From the NCBI RefSeq assembly GCF_039727615.1, contig NZ_CP152474.1, positions 4,774,001 through 4,838,000 on the forward strand: DNA of 64,000 nucleotides. Direction: 5' to 3'. Each line of letters begins with the position of its first letter. Positions within the stretch are counted from its first letter, which is position 1. Shown piece by piece: positions 25,682-36,501 of the stretch. Position numbers and translations under genes: made by a program. The DNA is from Leclercia sp. S52 (GTDB lineage: Bacteria > Pseudomonadota > Gammaproteobacteria > Enterobacterales > Enterobacteriaceae). The notes under the pieces are model-generated. The model did no database searches and was not told where the DNA came from. It was given only the letters and a program-made list of their open reading frames with translations.

Positions 25682-26675
25682 GTGGCACAACGAGATTATG
25701 TACGTCGCGGCCAGCCGGCACCTTCGCGACGCAAAAAGAGTAGCTCACGGAAACCGCAACGCAGCATGCCTGCGGTCTCGCCTGCCATGGTCGCGATTGC
25801 GGCGGCGGTACTGGTGGCATTCATCGGCGGCCTCTGGTTCATTACGCACCATAAAAAAGAAGAAGCAGAAGCGCTGCAGGGCAATAAAGTTGTCGGCAAT
25901 GGCTTACCCCCCGAAACCGGAAGAGCGCTGGCGCTATATTAAAGAGCTTGAGAGCCGCCAGCCGGGCGTCCGTGCGCCGACAGAACCTTCTGCCGGTGGC
26001 GAGGTGGTGGATCCTACCCAGTTAACCAACGAACAGCGTCAGCTGCTGGCTCAGATGCAGGCCGATATGCGCCAGCAGCCTACCCAGCTCAACGAAGTGC
26101 CGTGGAATGAGCAGACGGCAGCGCAGCGCCAGCAAACGCTGCAGCGTCAACGCCAGGCGCAGCAACAGATTCAGCAGCAACAGCAACAACAGCAGTGGGC
26201 GCAGAGCCAGACGGTACAGCAGCCGAAAGCGCAGACGCGCGTAGCGGAACAGCCGTATCAGCAACCGCGTACGGCACAGACGCAACCGGTTCAGCAGCCT
26301 AAAGCGCAGCCGACTAAACAAAATCAGCCGTATCAGGATCTGCTGCAGACCCCGGCGCATACTACTGCCCAGGCACCAAAAACGCAGCAGGCCGCGCCGA
26401 TCACCAAAGAGACCGAGGCGCCAAAGCAGACGGCTGAGAAGAAAGACGAGCGCCGCTGGATGGTGCAGTGCGGCTCCTTTAAAGGCGCAGAGCAGGCAGA
26501 AACCGTGCGTGCGCAGCTGGCTTTCGAAGGCTTTGATTCACGCATCACCACCAACAACGGCTGGAATCGCGTGGTGATTGGCCCGGTGAAAGGTAAAGAC
26601 AATGCCGATGGCACCATCTCTCGTCTGAAGATGGCAGGTCACACAAACTGCATTCGACTCGCTTCCGGGGGTTGA
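25682..26675 (+). CDS. ftsN: FtsN, essential cell division protein (frameshifted as read)
   Basis: FtsN is a single-span inner-membrane protein that triggers septal peptidoglycan synthesis. From the GTG at 25682 (AQRDYVRRGQPAPSRRKK) there is a cytoplasmic tail, a membrane segment around residues 31-54 (AVSPAMVAIAAAVLVAFIG), the essential periplasmic segment (PEERWRYIKELESRQPG), a glutamine-rich linker and a C-terminal SPOR domain (RWMVQCGSF to CIRLASGG). At a C6 run (25907-25912) the frame breaks; with five C it reads NGLPPKPEERWRY and a 330-residue protein results. Because ftsN is essential in E. coli, a true null here is hard to accept, so the extra base is probably an error. Confidence 0.93.
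26205..26310 (+). repeat. Imperfect internal duplication in the FtsN linker
   Basis: Two copies of a unit encoding roughly QTVQQPKAQ and QTQPVQQPKAQ, each followed by a segment ending QPYQ, are separated by about 70 bases. They sit just after a CAG/CAA-rich stretch encoding eight consecutive glutamines. The linker is low complexity and differs from E. coli. Confidence 0.6.
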
Positions 26676-26700
26676 AACCCCCAAAATCCCCCCCATCTAT
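26671..26700 (+). promoter_or_regulatory. Probable heat-shock (sigma-32) promoter of hslVU
   Basis: A -35 element GTTGAAA at 26671-26677 and a -10 element CCCCATCTAT at 26691-26700 match the sigma-32 pattern. They resemble the E. coli hslVU promoter as I remember it. The -35 box overlaps the ftsN stop codon (TGA at 26673-26675). Confidence 0.75.
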
Positions 26701-26710
26701 CATTCTATTC

Positions 26711-26734
26711 AGCCCTGAGCACAGGCTCAGGGCT
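26711..26734 (+). promoter_or_regulatory. 5'UTR stem-loop of hslVU mRNA
   Basis: AGCCCTGAGC, loop ACAG, GCTCAGGGCT: a perfect 10-bp stem shortly after the probable transcription start. The E. coli hslVU leader has a similar stem-loop that stabilises the messenger. Confidence 0.7.
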
Positions 26735-26769
26735 TCTGTTTCCCGATTCTGTAACCAGGGGGTCTGCTC

Positions 26770-27300
26770 GTGACAACAATAGTAAGTGTACGCCGTAACG
26801 GCCAGGTGGTAATTGCCGGTGATGGCCAGGCCACGCTGGGTAATACCGTCATGAAAGGCAACGTGAAAAAAGTGCGTCGTCTGTATAACGACAAAGTGAT
26901 CGCCGGTTTTGCAGGCGGTACCGCTGACGCCTTCACGCTGTTTGAACTGTTTGAACGCAAACTGGAAATGCATCAGGGCCATCTGGTGAAAGCCGCCGTT
27001 GAGCTGGCGAAAGACTGGCGTACCGACCGCATGCTGCGCAAGCTCGAAGCGCTGCTGGCGGTAGCCGATGAAAATGCCTCACTGATCATCACCGGTAACG
27101 GTGACGTGGTGCAGCCAGAAAACGACCTGATTGCTATCGGTTCCGGCGGCCCGTACGCCCAGGCCGCCGCCCGCGCGCTGTTGGAGAACTCCGACCTGGG
27201 CGCGCGCGATATCGCTGTGAAAGCGTTGGATATTGCAGGTGATATCTGCATCTATACCAACCACTTCCACACCATCGAAGAATTGCCGTCTAAGGCGTAA
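26770..27300 (+). CDS. hslV: HslV, peptidase subunit of the HslUV protease
   Basis: It forms the double hexameric proteolytic core that degrades unfolded and regulatory proteins with the ATPase HslU. After removal of the initiator (GTG at 26770), the N-terminal TTIVSVRR exposes the catalytic threonine. GDGQATLG and [14 protein letters not shown] are typical of the family. The 176 residues equal E. coli HslV. It lies 9 bases upstream of hslU in one operon under a probable heat-shock promoter. Confidence 0.97.
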   Translation: MTTIVSVRRNGQVVIAGDGQATLGNTVMKGNVKKVRRLYNDKVIAGFAGGTADAFTLFELFERKLEMHQGHLVKAAVELAKDWRTDRMLRKLEALLAVADENASLIITGNGDVVQPENDLIAIGSGGPYAQAAARALLENSDLGARDIAVKALDIAGDICIYTNHFHTIEELPSKA

Positions 27301-27309
27301 GGATTTCTC

Positions 27310-28641
27310 ATGTCTGAAATGACCCCACGCGAAATTGTCAGCGAACTGAACAAACACATTATTGGCCAGGATAACGCCAAGCGTTCCGTGGCGATCGCCC
27401 TGCGTAACCGCTGGCGTCGTATGCAGCTGGATGAAGTGCTGCGCCATGAAGTGACGCCAAAAAACATTCTGATGATCGGCCCAACCGGTGTCGGTAAAAC
27501 CGAGATCGCCCGTCGTCTGGCCAAACTGGCGAACGCGCCATTTATCAAAGTGGAAGCAACCAAGTTCACCGAAGTGGGCTATGTCGGGAAAGAAGTGGAC
27601 TCAATCATCCGCGATCTGACCGATTCTGCGATCAAAATGGTGCGCGTCCAGTCTATCGAGAAAAACCGCTATCGCGCCGAAGAGATGGCGGAAGAGCGCG
27701 TGCTGGACGTGCTGATCCCACCGGCGAAAAACAACTGGGGCCAGGCAGAACAACCTGCTGAGCCGTCTGCTGCACGCCAGGCATTCCGCAAAAAACTGCG
27801 TGAAGGCCAGCTGGATGACAAAGAGATTGAGATCGATCTCGCCGCCGCGCCTATGGGCGTGGAGATCATGTCCCCTCCAGGCATGGAAGAGATGACCAGC
27901 CAGCTGCAGTCCATGTTCCAGAACCTGGGCGGGCAAAAGCAGAAGCCGCGTAAGCTGAAAATCAAAGACGCGATGAAGCTGCTGATCGAAGAAGAAGCGG
28001 CCAAACTGGTGAACCCGGAAGAGCTGAAGCAGGACGCAATCGACGCGGTTGAACAGCACGGCATCGTGTTTATCGATGAGATCGATAAAATCTGTAAGCG
28101 CGGTGAGTCCAACGGTCCGGATGTCTCCCGTGAGGGCGTACAGCGCGACCTGCTGCCGCTGGTTGAAGGCTGCACCGTCTCCACCAAGCACGGCATGGTG
28201 AAAACCGACCACATCCTGTTTATCGCCTCTGGCGCATTCCAGGTGGCTAAGCCGTCGGATCTGATCCCCGAGCTGCAGGGTCGTCTGCCGATTCGTGTTG
28301 AGCTGCAGGCGCTGACTACCGAAGACTTCGAGCGCATCCTGACCGAGCCGAACGCCTCTGTCACCGTGCAGTACAAAGCGCTGATGGCGACCGAAGGCGT
28401 GAACATTGAGTTCACCGAAGACGGTATCAAGCGTATCGCCCAGGCGGCATGGCAGGTTAACGAAACCACCGAAAACATCGGTGCGCGTCGTCTGCACACC
28501 GTACTGGAACGCCTGATGGAAGACATCTCTTATGATGCGAGCGACCTGAATGGTCAAAGCATTACCATCGATGCCGATTATGTGAGTAAGCATCTTGATG
28601 CTTTAGTAGCAGATGAAGATCTGAGCCGTTTTATCTTATAA
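27310..28641 (+). CDS. hslU: HslU, ATPase subunit of the HslUV protease
   Basis: This AAA+ unfoldase feeds substrates to HslV. Walker [14 protein letters not shown] lies near residue 60, Walker [12 protein letters not shown] near 250, and the arginine-rich sensor region [15 protein letters not shown] near 390. The intermediate (I) domain lies roughly between residues 110 and 240. The C-terminal tail DEDLSRFIL, which inserts into HslV to activate it, is conserved. The 443 residues equal E. coli HslU. Confidence 0.98.
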   Translation: MSEMTPREIVSELNKHIIGQDNAKRSVAIALRNRWRRMQLDEVLRHEVTPKNILMIGPTGVGKTEIARRLAKLANAPFIKVEATKFTEVGYVGKEVDSIIRDLTDSAIKMVRVQSIEKNRYRAEEMAEERVLDVLIPPAKNNWGQAEQPAEPSAARQAFRKKLREGQLDDKEIEIDLAAAPMGVEIMSPPGMEEMTSQLQSMFQNLGGQKQKPRKLKIKDAMKLLIEEEAAKLVNPEELKQDAIDAVEQHGIVFIDEIDKICKRGESNGPDVSREGVQRDLLPLVEGCTVSTKHGMVKTDHILFIASGAFQVAKPSDLIPELQGRLPIRVELQALTTEDFERILTEPNASVTVQYKALMATEGVNIEFTEDGIKRIAQAAWQVNETTENIGARRLHTVLERLMEDISYDASDLNGQSITIDADYVSKHLDALVADEDLSRFIL

Positions 28642-28670
28642 TCGCGGTCATTGCATTTTCATCACTGATG

Positions 28671-28697
28671 ATGGGGCTGAAAAGCCCCATTTTTATT
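28671..28697 (+). terminator. hslVU terminator
   Basis: Stem ATGGGGCT/AGCCCCAT with a GAAA-type loop, followed by TTTTTATT. It lies about 30 bases after the hslU stop and directly before menA. Confidence 0.85.
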
Positions 28698-28710
28698 GGC
28701 TAAACATCCT

Positions 28711-29632
28711 ATGACTAAAATCAGCCGTACGCGTGCCTGGCTGGAAAGCCTGCGTCCTAAAACCCTTCCTCTCGCCTTCGCCGCCATTGTGGTGGGCACG
28801 GCTCTTGCCTGGTGGCAAGGACATTTCGACCCCCCTGGTGGCTGCGCTGGCGCTGATCACCGCCGGGCTCCTGCAAATCCTCTCTAATCTGGCGAACGAC
28901 TATGGCGATGCCGTGAAGGGCAGCGATAAGCCAGACCGTATCGGGCCACTGCGCGGGATGCAGAAAGGGGTGATCACCCAGGCGCAGATGAAGCGGGCGC
29001 TGATTATCACCGTCGTGCTGATTTGTCTTTCCGGGATTGCGCTGGTGCTGGTGGCCTGTAAAACCCCGGCGGATGCGGTTGGCTTCCTCGTGCTCGGTCT
29101 GCTGGCGATTGTTGCGGCGATCACCTATACCGTCGGCACCCGACCTTACGGATACATCGGGCTGGGTGATATTTCGGTGCTGGTGTTCTTCGGCTGGCTG
29201 AGCGTGATGGGCAGCTGGTATCTGCAGGCGCATACCCTGATCCCTGCCCTGTTCCTGCCGGCCACCGCCTGCGGCATGCTGGCGACGGCGGTGCTCAATA
29301 TTAACAATCTGCGCGATATCGACAGCGATCGGCTGAACGGGAAAAATACCCTGGCGGTGCGTCTGGGGCCGGTGAATGCGCGCCGCTACCATGCCTGCCT
29401 GCTGATGGGCGCCCTGCTCTGCCTGGCGCTGTTTAACCTGCTTTCCCTGCACAGTATCTGGGGCTGGCTGTTTGTGCTCGCCACGCCGCTGCTGGTCAAA
29501 CAGGCGCGTTACGTCATCTGTGAGCAGAACGCCTCGGCGATGCCGCCAATGCTGGAACGCACGGTAAAAGGTGCGCTGCTCACTAACCTGTTGTTCGTGG
29601 TCGGAATTGTGCTTAGCCAGACGCTAAGTTAG
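28711..29632 (+). CDS. menA: 1,4-dihydroxy-2-naphthoate polyprenyltransferase (frameshifted as read)
   Basis: This membrane enzyme of the UbiA family attaches the polyprenyl tail in menaquinone synthesis. The N-terminal part (MTKISRTRAWLESLRPKTLP) ends at WQGHFDP, and the rest (LVAALALITAGLLQILSNLAND onward) is in another frame. The joint is a C6 run at 28830-28835; with five C it reads HFDPLVAAL and gives about 306 residues (E. coli 308). The prenyl-diphosphate motif NLANDYGDAVKGSDKPDR and the second acidic motif NNLRDIDSDR are present, with about eight membrane spans. It lies after the hslU terminator and before rraA, as in E. coli. Confidence 0.92.
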
Positions 29633-29724
29633 CTGACAAATATCAATTAACAATTGATGATTTTGCCAACAATGCAATTCGCGCGATATACTGAAATCAC
29701 TCGCAGCAACTGAACCTTAAGCCT

Positions 29725-30210
29725 ATGAAATACGATACCTCTGAGCTTTGTGACATCTACCAGGAAGATGTTAACGTCGTAGAACCGCTGTTTTCCAACT
29801 TTGGGGGGCGGTCGTCGTTTGGCGGACAGATCATCACGGTGAAATGTTTTGAGGACAACGGGTTGCTGTACGATCTGTTCGAACAGAACGGCCGTGGTCG
29901 CATTCTGCTGATCGACGGCGGCGGCTCCGTGCGTCGCGCACTAATCGATGCAGAACTTGCCCGTCTCGCCACGCAAAACGAGTGGGAAGGCATTGTGGTG
30001 TATGGCGCGGTGCGTCAGGTGGATGACCTCGAAGAGCTGGACATCGGCATTCAGGCGATTGCCGCTATTCCGGTAGGAGCCGCAGGTGATGGCATTGGCG
30101 AAAGCGACGTGCGCGTCAATTTCGGCGGGGTGACGTTCTTCTCCGGCGACCATCTGTATGCCGATAATACCGGCATTATCCTGTCGGAAGATCCGCTGGA
30201 TATCGAGTAA
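29725..30210 (+). CDS. rraA: RraA, regulator of ribonuclease E activity
   Basis: This trimeric protein binds the C-terminal part of RNase E and restrains degradosome activity; it was once named MenG from its position after menA. The 161 residues equal E. coli RraA. Conserved stretches include [13 protein letters not shown] near residue 25, [10 protein letters not shown] near 75 and [11 protein letters not shown] near 97. It contains an intact G6 run (29804-29809) in frame, showing that not every such run in this assembly is wrong. Confidence 0.97.
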   Translation: MKYDTSELCDIYQEDVNVVEPLFSNFGGRSSFGGQIITVKCFEDNGLLYDLFEQNGRGRILLIDGGGSVRRALIDAELARLATQNEWEGIVVYGAVRQVDDLEELDIGIQAIAAIPVGAAGDGIGESDVRVNFGGVTFFSGDHLYADNTGIILSEDPLDIE

Positions 30211-30214
30211 TAAA

Positions 30215-30250
30215 AAAGCCGGGTGGCGGCTTCGCCTTACCCGGCCTACA
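30215..30250. repeat. Single REP element after rraA
   Basis: GCCGGGTGGCGGCTTCGCC followed by TTACCCGGCC forms a hairpin preceded by A6. It lies 4 bases beyond the rraA stop, between convergent rraA and zapB, and may serve as a transcription end for zapB. Confidence 0.75.
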
Positions 30251-30291
30251 AATTCCCTTCCATGCCGCTACGACGTGAAAGATGACGGGAA

Positions 30292-30531
30292 TTAAACCTC
30301 TTCCATGCGTCCCAGCAGGGCATGCAGACGATCCTGCCAGCCGTTCTGCTGTTCGCGCAGATGGTGGTTTTCACGCTCCAGCTCTTCGCGACCGTGCTGG
30401 GCAGTCTGAATTTCCTGCGACAGCGCGTTGTTTTTTTCTTTCAGCTCTTCGATTTCCATCTGCAGCAGGGTGATGGTATCAATCGCCTGCTGTACTTTCG
30501 ATTCCAGTTTCTCAAACACTTCTAACGACAT
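30292..30531 (-). CDS. zapB: ZapB, cell division coiled-coil protein
   Basis: ZapB is a small cytoplasmic coiled-coil that joins ZapA and MatP at the Z-ring. The 79 residues ([18 protein letters not shown] to GRMEEV) are almost entirely heptad-like with leucines and charged residues. I start at the ATG at 30531 behind AGGAGAGG; the open frame continues upstream without family similarity. E. coli has two more residues at the start (MTMSLEV). Confidence 0.95.
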   Translation of the reverse strand: MSLEVFEKLESKVQQAIDTITLLQMEIEELKEKNNALSQEIQTAQHGREELERENHHLREQQNGWQDRLHALLGRMEEV

Positions 30532-30924
30532 AATGCTACCTCTCCTGAATTTGCAAGGCGACGCTTGACGTAAACGCGCACAACACCTGGTGTCGATTGT
30601 ATGGAGCCCCGCCCTCCCTGTCCAGCGGCAGACCGCGCAGATTGCGGTTTGCAACACTTTTCAGTCTCCTCCTGGTGCGTTCGCATCATATACCCCTAAA
30701 TTGTTAACACTTTAGTTAATGGAATGCTTCAGCCCACCCGGTCGTATAAACGCTAACGCACACTTCATGGCGCGTTATCGCTCATTTTGTTGACGCGGCA
30801 CACACATTTTAATTTCGATATTTCTCGTTTTTGCTCGTTAACGATAAATTAACACTGTATCTACAGGACATCGTGACGAACGGCGCGATGACAATAACCA
30901 TTAATTTTCTGTCAGGATCCGATT
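30532..30924. promoter_or_regulatory. Intergenic region zapB-glpF with the glpFK control region
   Basis: The 393 bases between zapB and glpF hold no believable gene. Around 30811-30847 lies TCGATATTTCTCG, then GCTCGTTAACGATAA, which closely resembles the E. coli glpF promoter with its GlpR half-sites. CRP control is expected from E. coli, but I could not place a convincing site. The glpF ribosome site is CAGGATC shortly before the ATG. Confidence 0.5.
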
Positions 30925-31770
30925 ATGAGTGAAACATCAACCTTGAAAGGCCAATGCATTGCAGAGTTCCTGGGTACTGGGTTGTTGATTTTCTTTGGTG
31001 TAGGGTGCGTAGCGGCGCTGAAAGTCGCGGGTGCCAGCTTCGGTCAGTGGGAAATCAGCGTGATCTGGGGTCTGGGCGTGGCGATGGCCATCTACCTGAC
31101 GGCGGGTGTTTCAGGTGCCCATCTTAACCCTGCGGTGACCATCGCGCTGTGGCTGTTTGCCTGCTTTGATAAACGCAAGGTTGTGCCCTTTATTGTGGCG
31201 CAGTTTGCCGGTGCCTTTTGCGCAGCAGCGTTAGTTTACGGGCTCTATTACAATTTGTTTATCGACTTTGAGCAGACGCATCACATGGTACGTGGCAGCA
31301 CCGAGAGCCTTGAGCTGGCGGGTATCTTCTCCACCTATCCAAACCCGCACATTAACTTTGTGCAGGCCTTCGCAGTGGAGATGGTGATTACCGCCATCCT
31401 GATGGGTACTATCCTGGCGCTGACCGATGATGGTAACGGTATTCCACGCGGCCCGCTGGCGCCGCTGCTGATTGGCCTGCTGATTGCGGTGATCGGCGCT
31501 TCCATGGGACCGCTGACGGGCTTCGCCATGAACCCGGCGCGTGACATCGGACCGAAAGCCTTCGCCTTTATTGCTGGCTGGGGCGACGTTGCCTTCACCG
31601 GCGGCAAAGATATTCCTTACTTCCTGGTGCCGCTGTTCGGCCCCATTGTAGGTGCTGCGCTGGGTGCATTCGGCTATCGTAAGCTGATTGGCCGCCACCT
31701 GCCGTGCGACACCTGTGTCACAGAGGAGAAGGACGCCGCCTCTGCCACACAACAAAACGCTTCGCTGTAA
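30925..31770 (+). CDS. glpF: Glycerol facilitator, aquaglyceroporin
   Basis: This inner-membrane channel admits glycerol by facilitated diffusion. The two pore motifs are HLNPAVT near residue 67 and AMNPARD near 202, each with the NPA signature, within six membrane spans. The aspartate after the second NPA and the selectivity arginine mark a glyceroporin. It has 281 residues. It is followed 21 bases later by glpK, so channel and kinase trap glycerol together. Confidence 0.97.
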   Translation: MSETSTLKGQCIAEFLGTGLLIFFGVGCVAALKVAGASFGQWEISVIWGLGVAMAIYLTAGVSGAHLNPAVTIALWLFACFDKRKVVPFIVAQFAGAFCAAALVYGLYYNLFIDFEQTHHMVRGSTESLELAGIFSTYPNPHINFVQAFAVEMVITAILMGTILALTDDGNGIPRGPLAPLLIGLLIAVIGASMGPLTGFAMNPARDIGPKAFAFIAGWGDVAFTGGKDIPYFLVPLFGPIVGAALGAFGYRKLIGRHLPCDTCVTEEKDAASATQQNASL

Positions 31771-33303
<1,533 letters not shown>

Positions 33304-33315
33304 TCCACTCCATAT

Positions 33316-33340
33316 TCCCTCTCCCTGTGGGGAGAGGGTC
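33316..33340. repeat. Hairpin repeat, CCCTCTCCC family, short copy between glpK and glpX
   Basis: CCCTCTCCCTGTGGGGAGAGGG without the CCGGGGTGAGGG tail seen in other copies. It lies 12 bases past the glpK stop and could shield upstream glpFK mRNA from 3' decay. Confidence 0.6.
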
Positions 33341-33408
33341 TCCAGCCCGCACCCCACCCCACTCTGTGATAAACTTCGTGCAATTCCTTTTGACCGCACG
33401 AGTACCCA

Positions 33409-34419
33409 ATGAAACGTGAACTTGCTATCGAATTTTCCCGCGTGACCGAAGCCGCCGCTCTGGCGGGCTACAAGTGGCTTGGCCGTGGCGACAAAAATAT
33501 CGCTGACGGTGCAGCCGTCCATGCCATGCGCATTATGCTTAACCAGGTCAACATCGACGGCACCATCGTGATTGGCGAAGGCGAAATCGACGAAGCGCCG
33601 ATGCTGTTTATCGGTGAGAAAGTCGGGACCGGCAATGGCGATGCGGTGGATATCGCCGTCGACCCGATTGAAGGCACCCGCATGACTGCAATGGGTCAGG
33701 CTAACGCCCTCGCCGTACTGGCCGTGGGCGACAAAGGTACTTTCCTCAACGCGCCTGATATGTATATGGAGAAGCTGATTGTCGGGCCGGGCGCCAAAGG
33801 GGTTATCGATCTCAACCTGCCGCTGGCGGACAACCTGCGCAACATCGCCGCCGCGCTCAATAAACCGCTGAGCGAACTGACGGTCACCATCCTGGCAAAA
33901 CCGCGTCACGATACCACCATCGCCCATATGCAGCAGCTGGGCGTGCGCGTCTTTGCCATCCCCGATGGCGACGTGGCGGCCTCTATCCTCACCTGCATGC
34001 CGGACAGTGAAGTGGATGTGCTGTACGGCATCGGCGGTGCGCCGGAAGGGGTGGTTTCTGCCGCGGTGATCCGCGCTCTCGACGGCGACATGCAGGGTCG
34101 TCTGCTGGCCCGTCACGAAGTGAAAGGCGACAGCGAAGAGAACCGCCGTATCGGTGAGCAGGAGCTGGCCCGCTGCGCCGCGATGGGTATTGAGGCCAAC
34201 ACCGTGCTGCGTCTGGATGATATGGCGCGCAACGATAACGTCATCTTCTCTGCCACCGGCATCACCAAAGGCGATCTGCTGGACGGCATCACCCGCAAAG
34301 GCAATATGGCTACCACCGAAACGCTGCTGATCCGCGGTAAATCACGCACCATTCGCCGCATCCAGTCGATTCACTATCTCGACCGCAAAGATCCGGACGT
34401 GCAGACCCACATTCTGTAA
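33409..34419 (+). CDS. glpX: Class II fructose-1,6-bisphosphatase
   Basis: This gluconeogenic phosphatase hydrolyses fructose 1,6-bisphosphate. The metal-binding motifs GEGEIDEAPMLFIGEKVG near residue 57 and DPIEGTRMTAMG near 85 are clear. The 336 residues equal E. coli GlpX. It lies about 105 bases after glpK and probably shares its transcript. A weak hairpin (TTTCCGGCCC/GGGCTGGAAA, 34440-34463) follows. Confidence 0.97.
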   Translation: MKRELAIEFSRVTEAAALAGYKWLGRGDKNIADGAAVHAMRIMLNQVNIDGTIVIGEGEIDEAPMLFIGEKVGTGNGDAVDIAVDPIEGTRMTAMGQANALAVLAVGDKGTFLNAPDMYMEKLIVGPGAKGVIDLNLPLADNLRNIAAALNKPLSELTVTILAKPRHDTTIAHMQQLGVRVFAIPDGDVAASILTCMPDSEVDVLYGIGGAPEGVVSAAVIRALDGDMQGRLLARHEVKGDSEENRRIGEQELARCAAMGIEANTVLRLDDMARNDNVIFSATGITKGDLLDGITRKGNMATTETLLIRGKSRTIRRIQSIHYLDRKDPDVQTHIL

Positions 34420-34515
34420 AACCGTTTGATCAATTGAGCTTTCCGGCCCCCACGGGCTGGAAATCTCCCTCTCAGGTAAGGAAGATAGACCACGAGATCA
34501 GTACAGGAGAACATC

Positions 34516-35262
34516 ATGGCAGACTGGGTAACAGGTAAAGTCAAAAAGGTAGAGTTCTGGACCGATGCGCTATTTAGTCTCACCGTCAATGCGCCCATCC
34601 ATCCCTTCACGGCCGGGCAATTTGCCAAGCTGGGGCTGGAAATCGACGGTGAACGCGTGCAGCGCGCCTACTCCTATGTCAACGCGCCGGATAACCCGGA
34701 TCTCGAGTTCTATCTCGTCACCGTTCCCGATGGCAAACTCAGCCCACGCCTGGCGGCCCTCAAGCCTGGCGATGAGATCCAGATTGTCAGCGAAGCCGCT
34801 GGCTTCTTCGTGCTTGAGGAAGTTCCGGACTGTGACACCCTGTGGATGCTGGCGACCGGTACCGCCATCGGACCGTACCTGTCGATTCTGGAGTACGGGA
34901 AAGACCTGGAACGTTTTAAAAATATCGTGCTGGTACATGCCGCGCGCTATGCCGCTGACCTGAGCTATCTGCCGCAGATGCTTGAACTGCAGAAACGCTA
35001 CGAAGGGAAAGTGAAAGTTCAGACGGTAGTCAGTCGTGAAACGGTGGCGGGTTCACTGACCGGACGCGTGCCGGCCCTGATTGAAAGCGGTGAACTGGAA
35101 GCTGCCGTTGGCCTGCCGATGACGGCAGAGACCAGCCATGTGATGCTGTGCGGCAACCCGCAGATGGTGCGCGACACTCAACAGCTGCTGAAAGAGACCC
35201 GGCAGATGACCAAGCATTTACGCCGTCGTCCGGGCCATATGACCGCTGAACATTACTGGTAA
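34516..35262 (+). CDS. fpr: Flavodoxin/ferredoxin-NADP+ reductase
   Basis: This FAD enzyme passes electrons from NADPH to flavodoxin or ferredoxin, and in E. coli it belongs to the SoxRS response. The FAD motif RAYSYVNAP lies near residue 50, the NADP site GTAIGPYLSILEYG near 116, and the C-terminal tryptophan that stacks on the flavin ends EHYW. The 248 residues equal E. coli Fpr. It is convergent with yiiR, directly adjoining it. Confidence 0.96.
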   Translation: MADWVTGKVKKVEFWTDALFSLTVNAPIHPFTAGQFAKLGLEIDGERVQRAYSYVNAPDNPDLEFYLVTVPDGKLSPRLAALKPGDEIQIVSEAAGFFVLEEVPDCDTLWMLATGTAIGPYLSILEYGKDLERFKNIVLVHAARYAADLSYLPQMLELQKRYEGKVKVQTVVSRETVAGSLTGRVPALIESGELEAAVGLPMTAETSHVMLCGNPQMVRDTQQLLKETRQMTKHLRRRPGHMTAEHYW

Positions 35263-35682
35263 TTAGCGGTACTTTACGTCGATCGTATCTTTACCGTATT
35301 TATTCTCGCCCTGGGTGCCCACGAAGGCGCCCAGATCGACAATAATCATCACAAAAATAATGGTGGGGATCAGCCTGCCAACCGCCCACGGCAGCATGGA
35401 AGGCAGCATCGACCAGTTGCCTGCCAGCAGCATCCACGCCAGCACCACCAGCAGCGCCCACAGCCCCGAACGACCGCGATCGTGCAGACGTTTAACCAAC
35501 ACCGCCGCAGTCGGCCACAGCAGCGAAACCAGCGCGAATGCCGCCGTCTGGGTGCTTAGCCACGCGTTATTCGCAAAAATAAACAGACCCAGCATGGCGA
35601 CAATCCATACGCCAATCCAGATCCAGAAATCACGGCGTCCAATACGCCCTTTGAATGAAAACAACCACTGCTGTATGGTCAT
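35263..35682 (-). CDS. yiiR: YiiR, DUF805-type inner-membrane protein
   Basis: 139 residues with four hydrophobic segments. The N-terminal FSFKGRIGRRDFWIW and the central VKRLHDRGRSGLWAL are the hallmarks of the DUF805 family of bacterial membrane proteins. The function is not known. The stop codon abuts the fpr stop on the opposite strand. Confidence 0.85.
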   Translation of the reverse strand: MTIQQWLFSFKGRIGRRDFWIWIGVWIVAMLGLFIFANNAWLSTQTAAFALVSLLWPTAAVLVKRLHDRGRSGLWALLVVLAWMLLAGNWSMLPSMLPWAVGRLIPTIIFVMIIVDLGAFVGTQGENKYGKDTIDVKYR

Positions 35683-35794
35683 GTCGGGTTCCTTAAAATC
35701 ATTGCGGAGCGTAGTTTACCCTGGAGTCGCATCCTTTTGACAAGCCAGCCAGATATCGTTTTAATCGTGACAGTAACATTTAGAGACTTTATTG

Positions 35795-36391
35795 ATGAAG
35801 ATGTGGTTTCACCTTATTTGGCTGGGTTTAACACTGTCGTGCGCGAGCGTTTCTCTGCGCGCTGCCGAGACATCTGCACCGGCTACTGCACCCTACGTGA
35901 TGCCGGGCGCGCCGACGTTTGATCAATCCATTAGCCTGTTCCGCGAAACCTTCAACAGCGCTAACCCTGGCCTGTCGCTGAATGAGTTTCGTGCCATTGA
36001 TAGTGCCCGTGATACCCCCAACCTGACCCGTGCCGCCAGCAAGATTAATGAGAATCTGTACGCCTCAACGGCGCTGGAGCGCGGAACGCTCAAAATCAAG
36101 AGTATGCAGATCACCTGGCTCCCCATTCAGGGGCCGGAGCAAAAAGCCGCCAAAGCTAAAGCGCTGGAGTATATGAGTGCGATTTTACGGGCGTTCACCC
36201 CGGCGTTAACCAAATCGCAAAGCCAGCAGAAGCTGCAAAAACTGTTGGCTGCCGGTAAAAACAAACGGTACTACGCCGAAACGGAAGGCGCGGTTCGCTA
36301 TGTGGTGGCAGATAACGGCGAAAAGGGGCTGACCTTCGCTGTTGAACCGATTAAGCTGGCGTTATCTGAGAGTCTCGGCGGGTCGAATTAA
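35795..36391 (+). CDS. yiiQ: YiiQ, periplasmic DUF1454 protein
   Basis: 198 residues from the ATG at 35795; a TTG three bases earlier is also possible. An N-terminal signal peptide, MKMWFHLIWLGLTLSCASVSLRA, is followed by a likely cleavage before AETSAPA. The rest matches the uncharacterised enterobacterial YiiQ family, rich in alpha-helix-forming residues. Position before tpiA is the same as in E. coli. The function is unknown; a periplasmic location is inferred. Confidence 0.85.
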   Translation: MKMWFHLIWLGLTLSCASVSLRAAETSAPATAPYVMPGAPTFDQSISLFRETFNSANPGLSLNEFRAIDSARDTPNLTRAASKINENLYASTALERGTLKIKSMQITWLPIQGPEQKAAKAKALEYMSAILRAFTPALTKSQSQQKLQKLLAAGKNKRYYAETEGAVRYVVADNGEKGLTFAVEPIKLALSESLGGSN

Positions 36392-36501
36392 TGACAAAAA
36401 GCAAAGCCTTTCGAGGGAAAATCTCTATACTGATTCACAGACCATGCTGCCCAGCCGGGTGGCCATATTCCTTAATTCGCTCTTGAGCGTGGAGAATTAA
36501 A

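Noticed and set aside
26140..26200. CAG/CAA tract in ftsN as a tandem microsatellite or array
   Set aside because: It is an imperfect glutamine-coding stretch with mixed codons. No regular unit is present, so it is treated as low-complexity linker.
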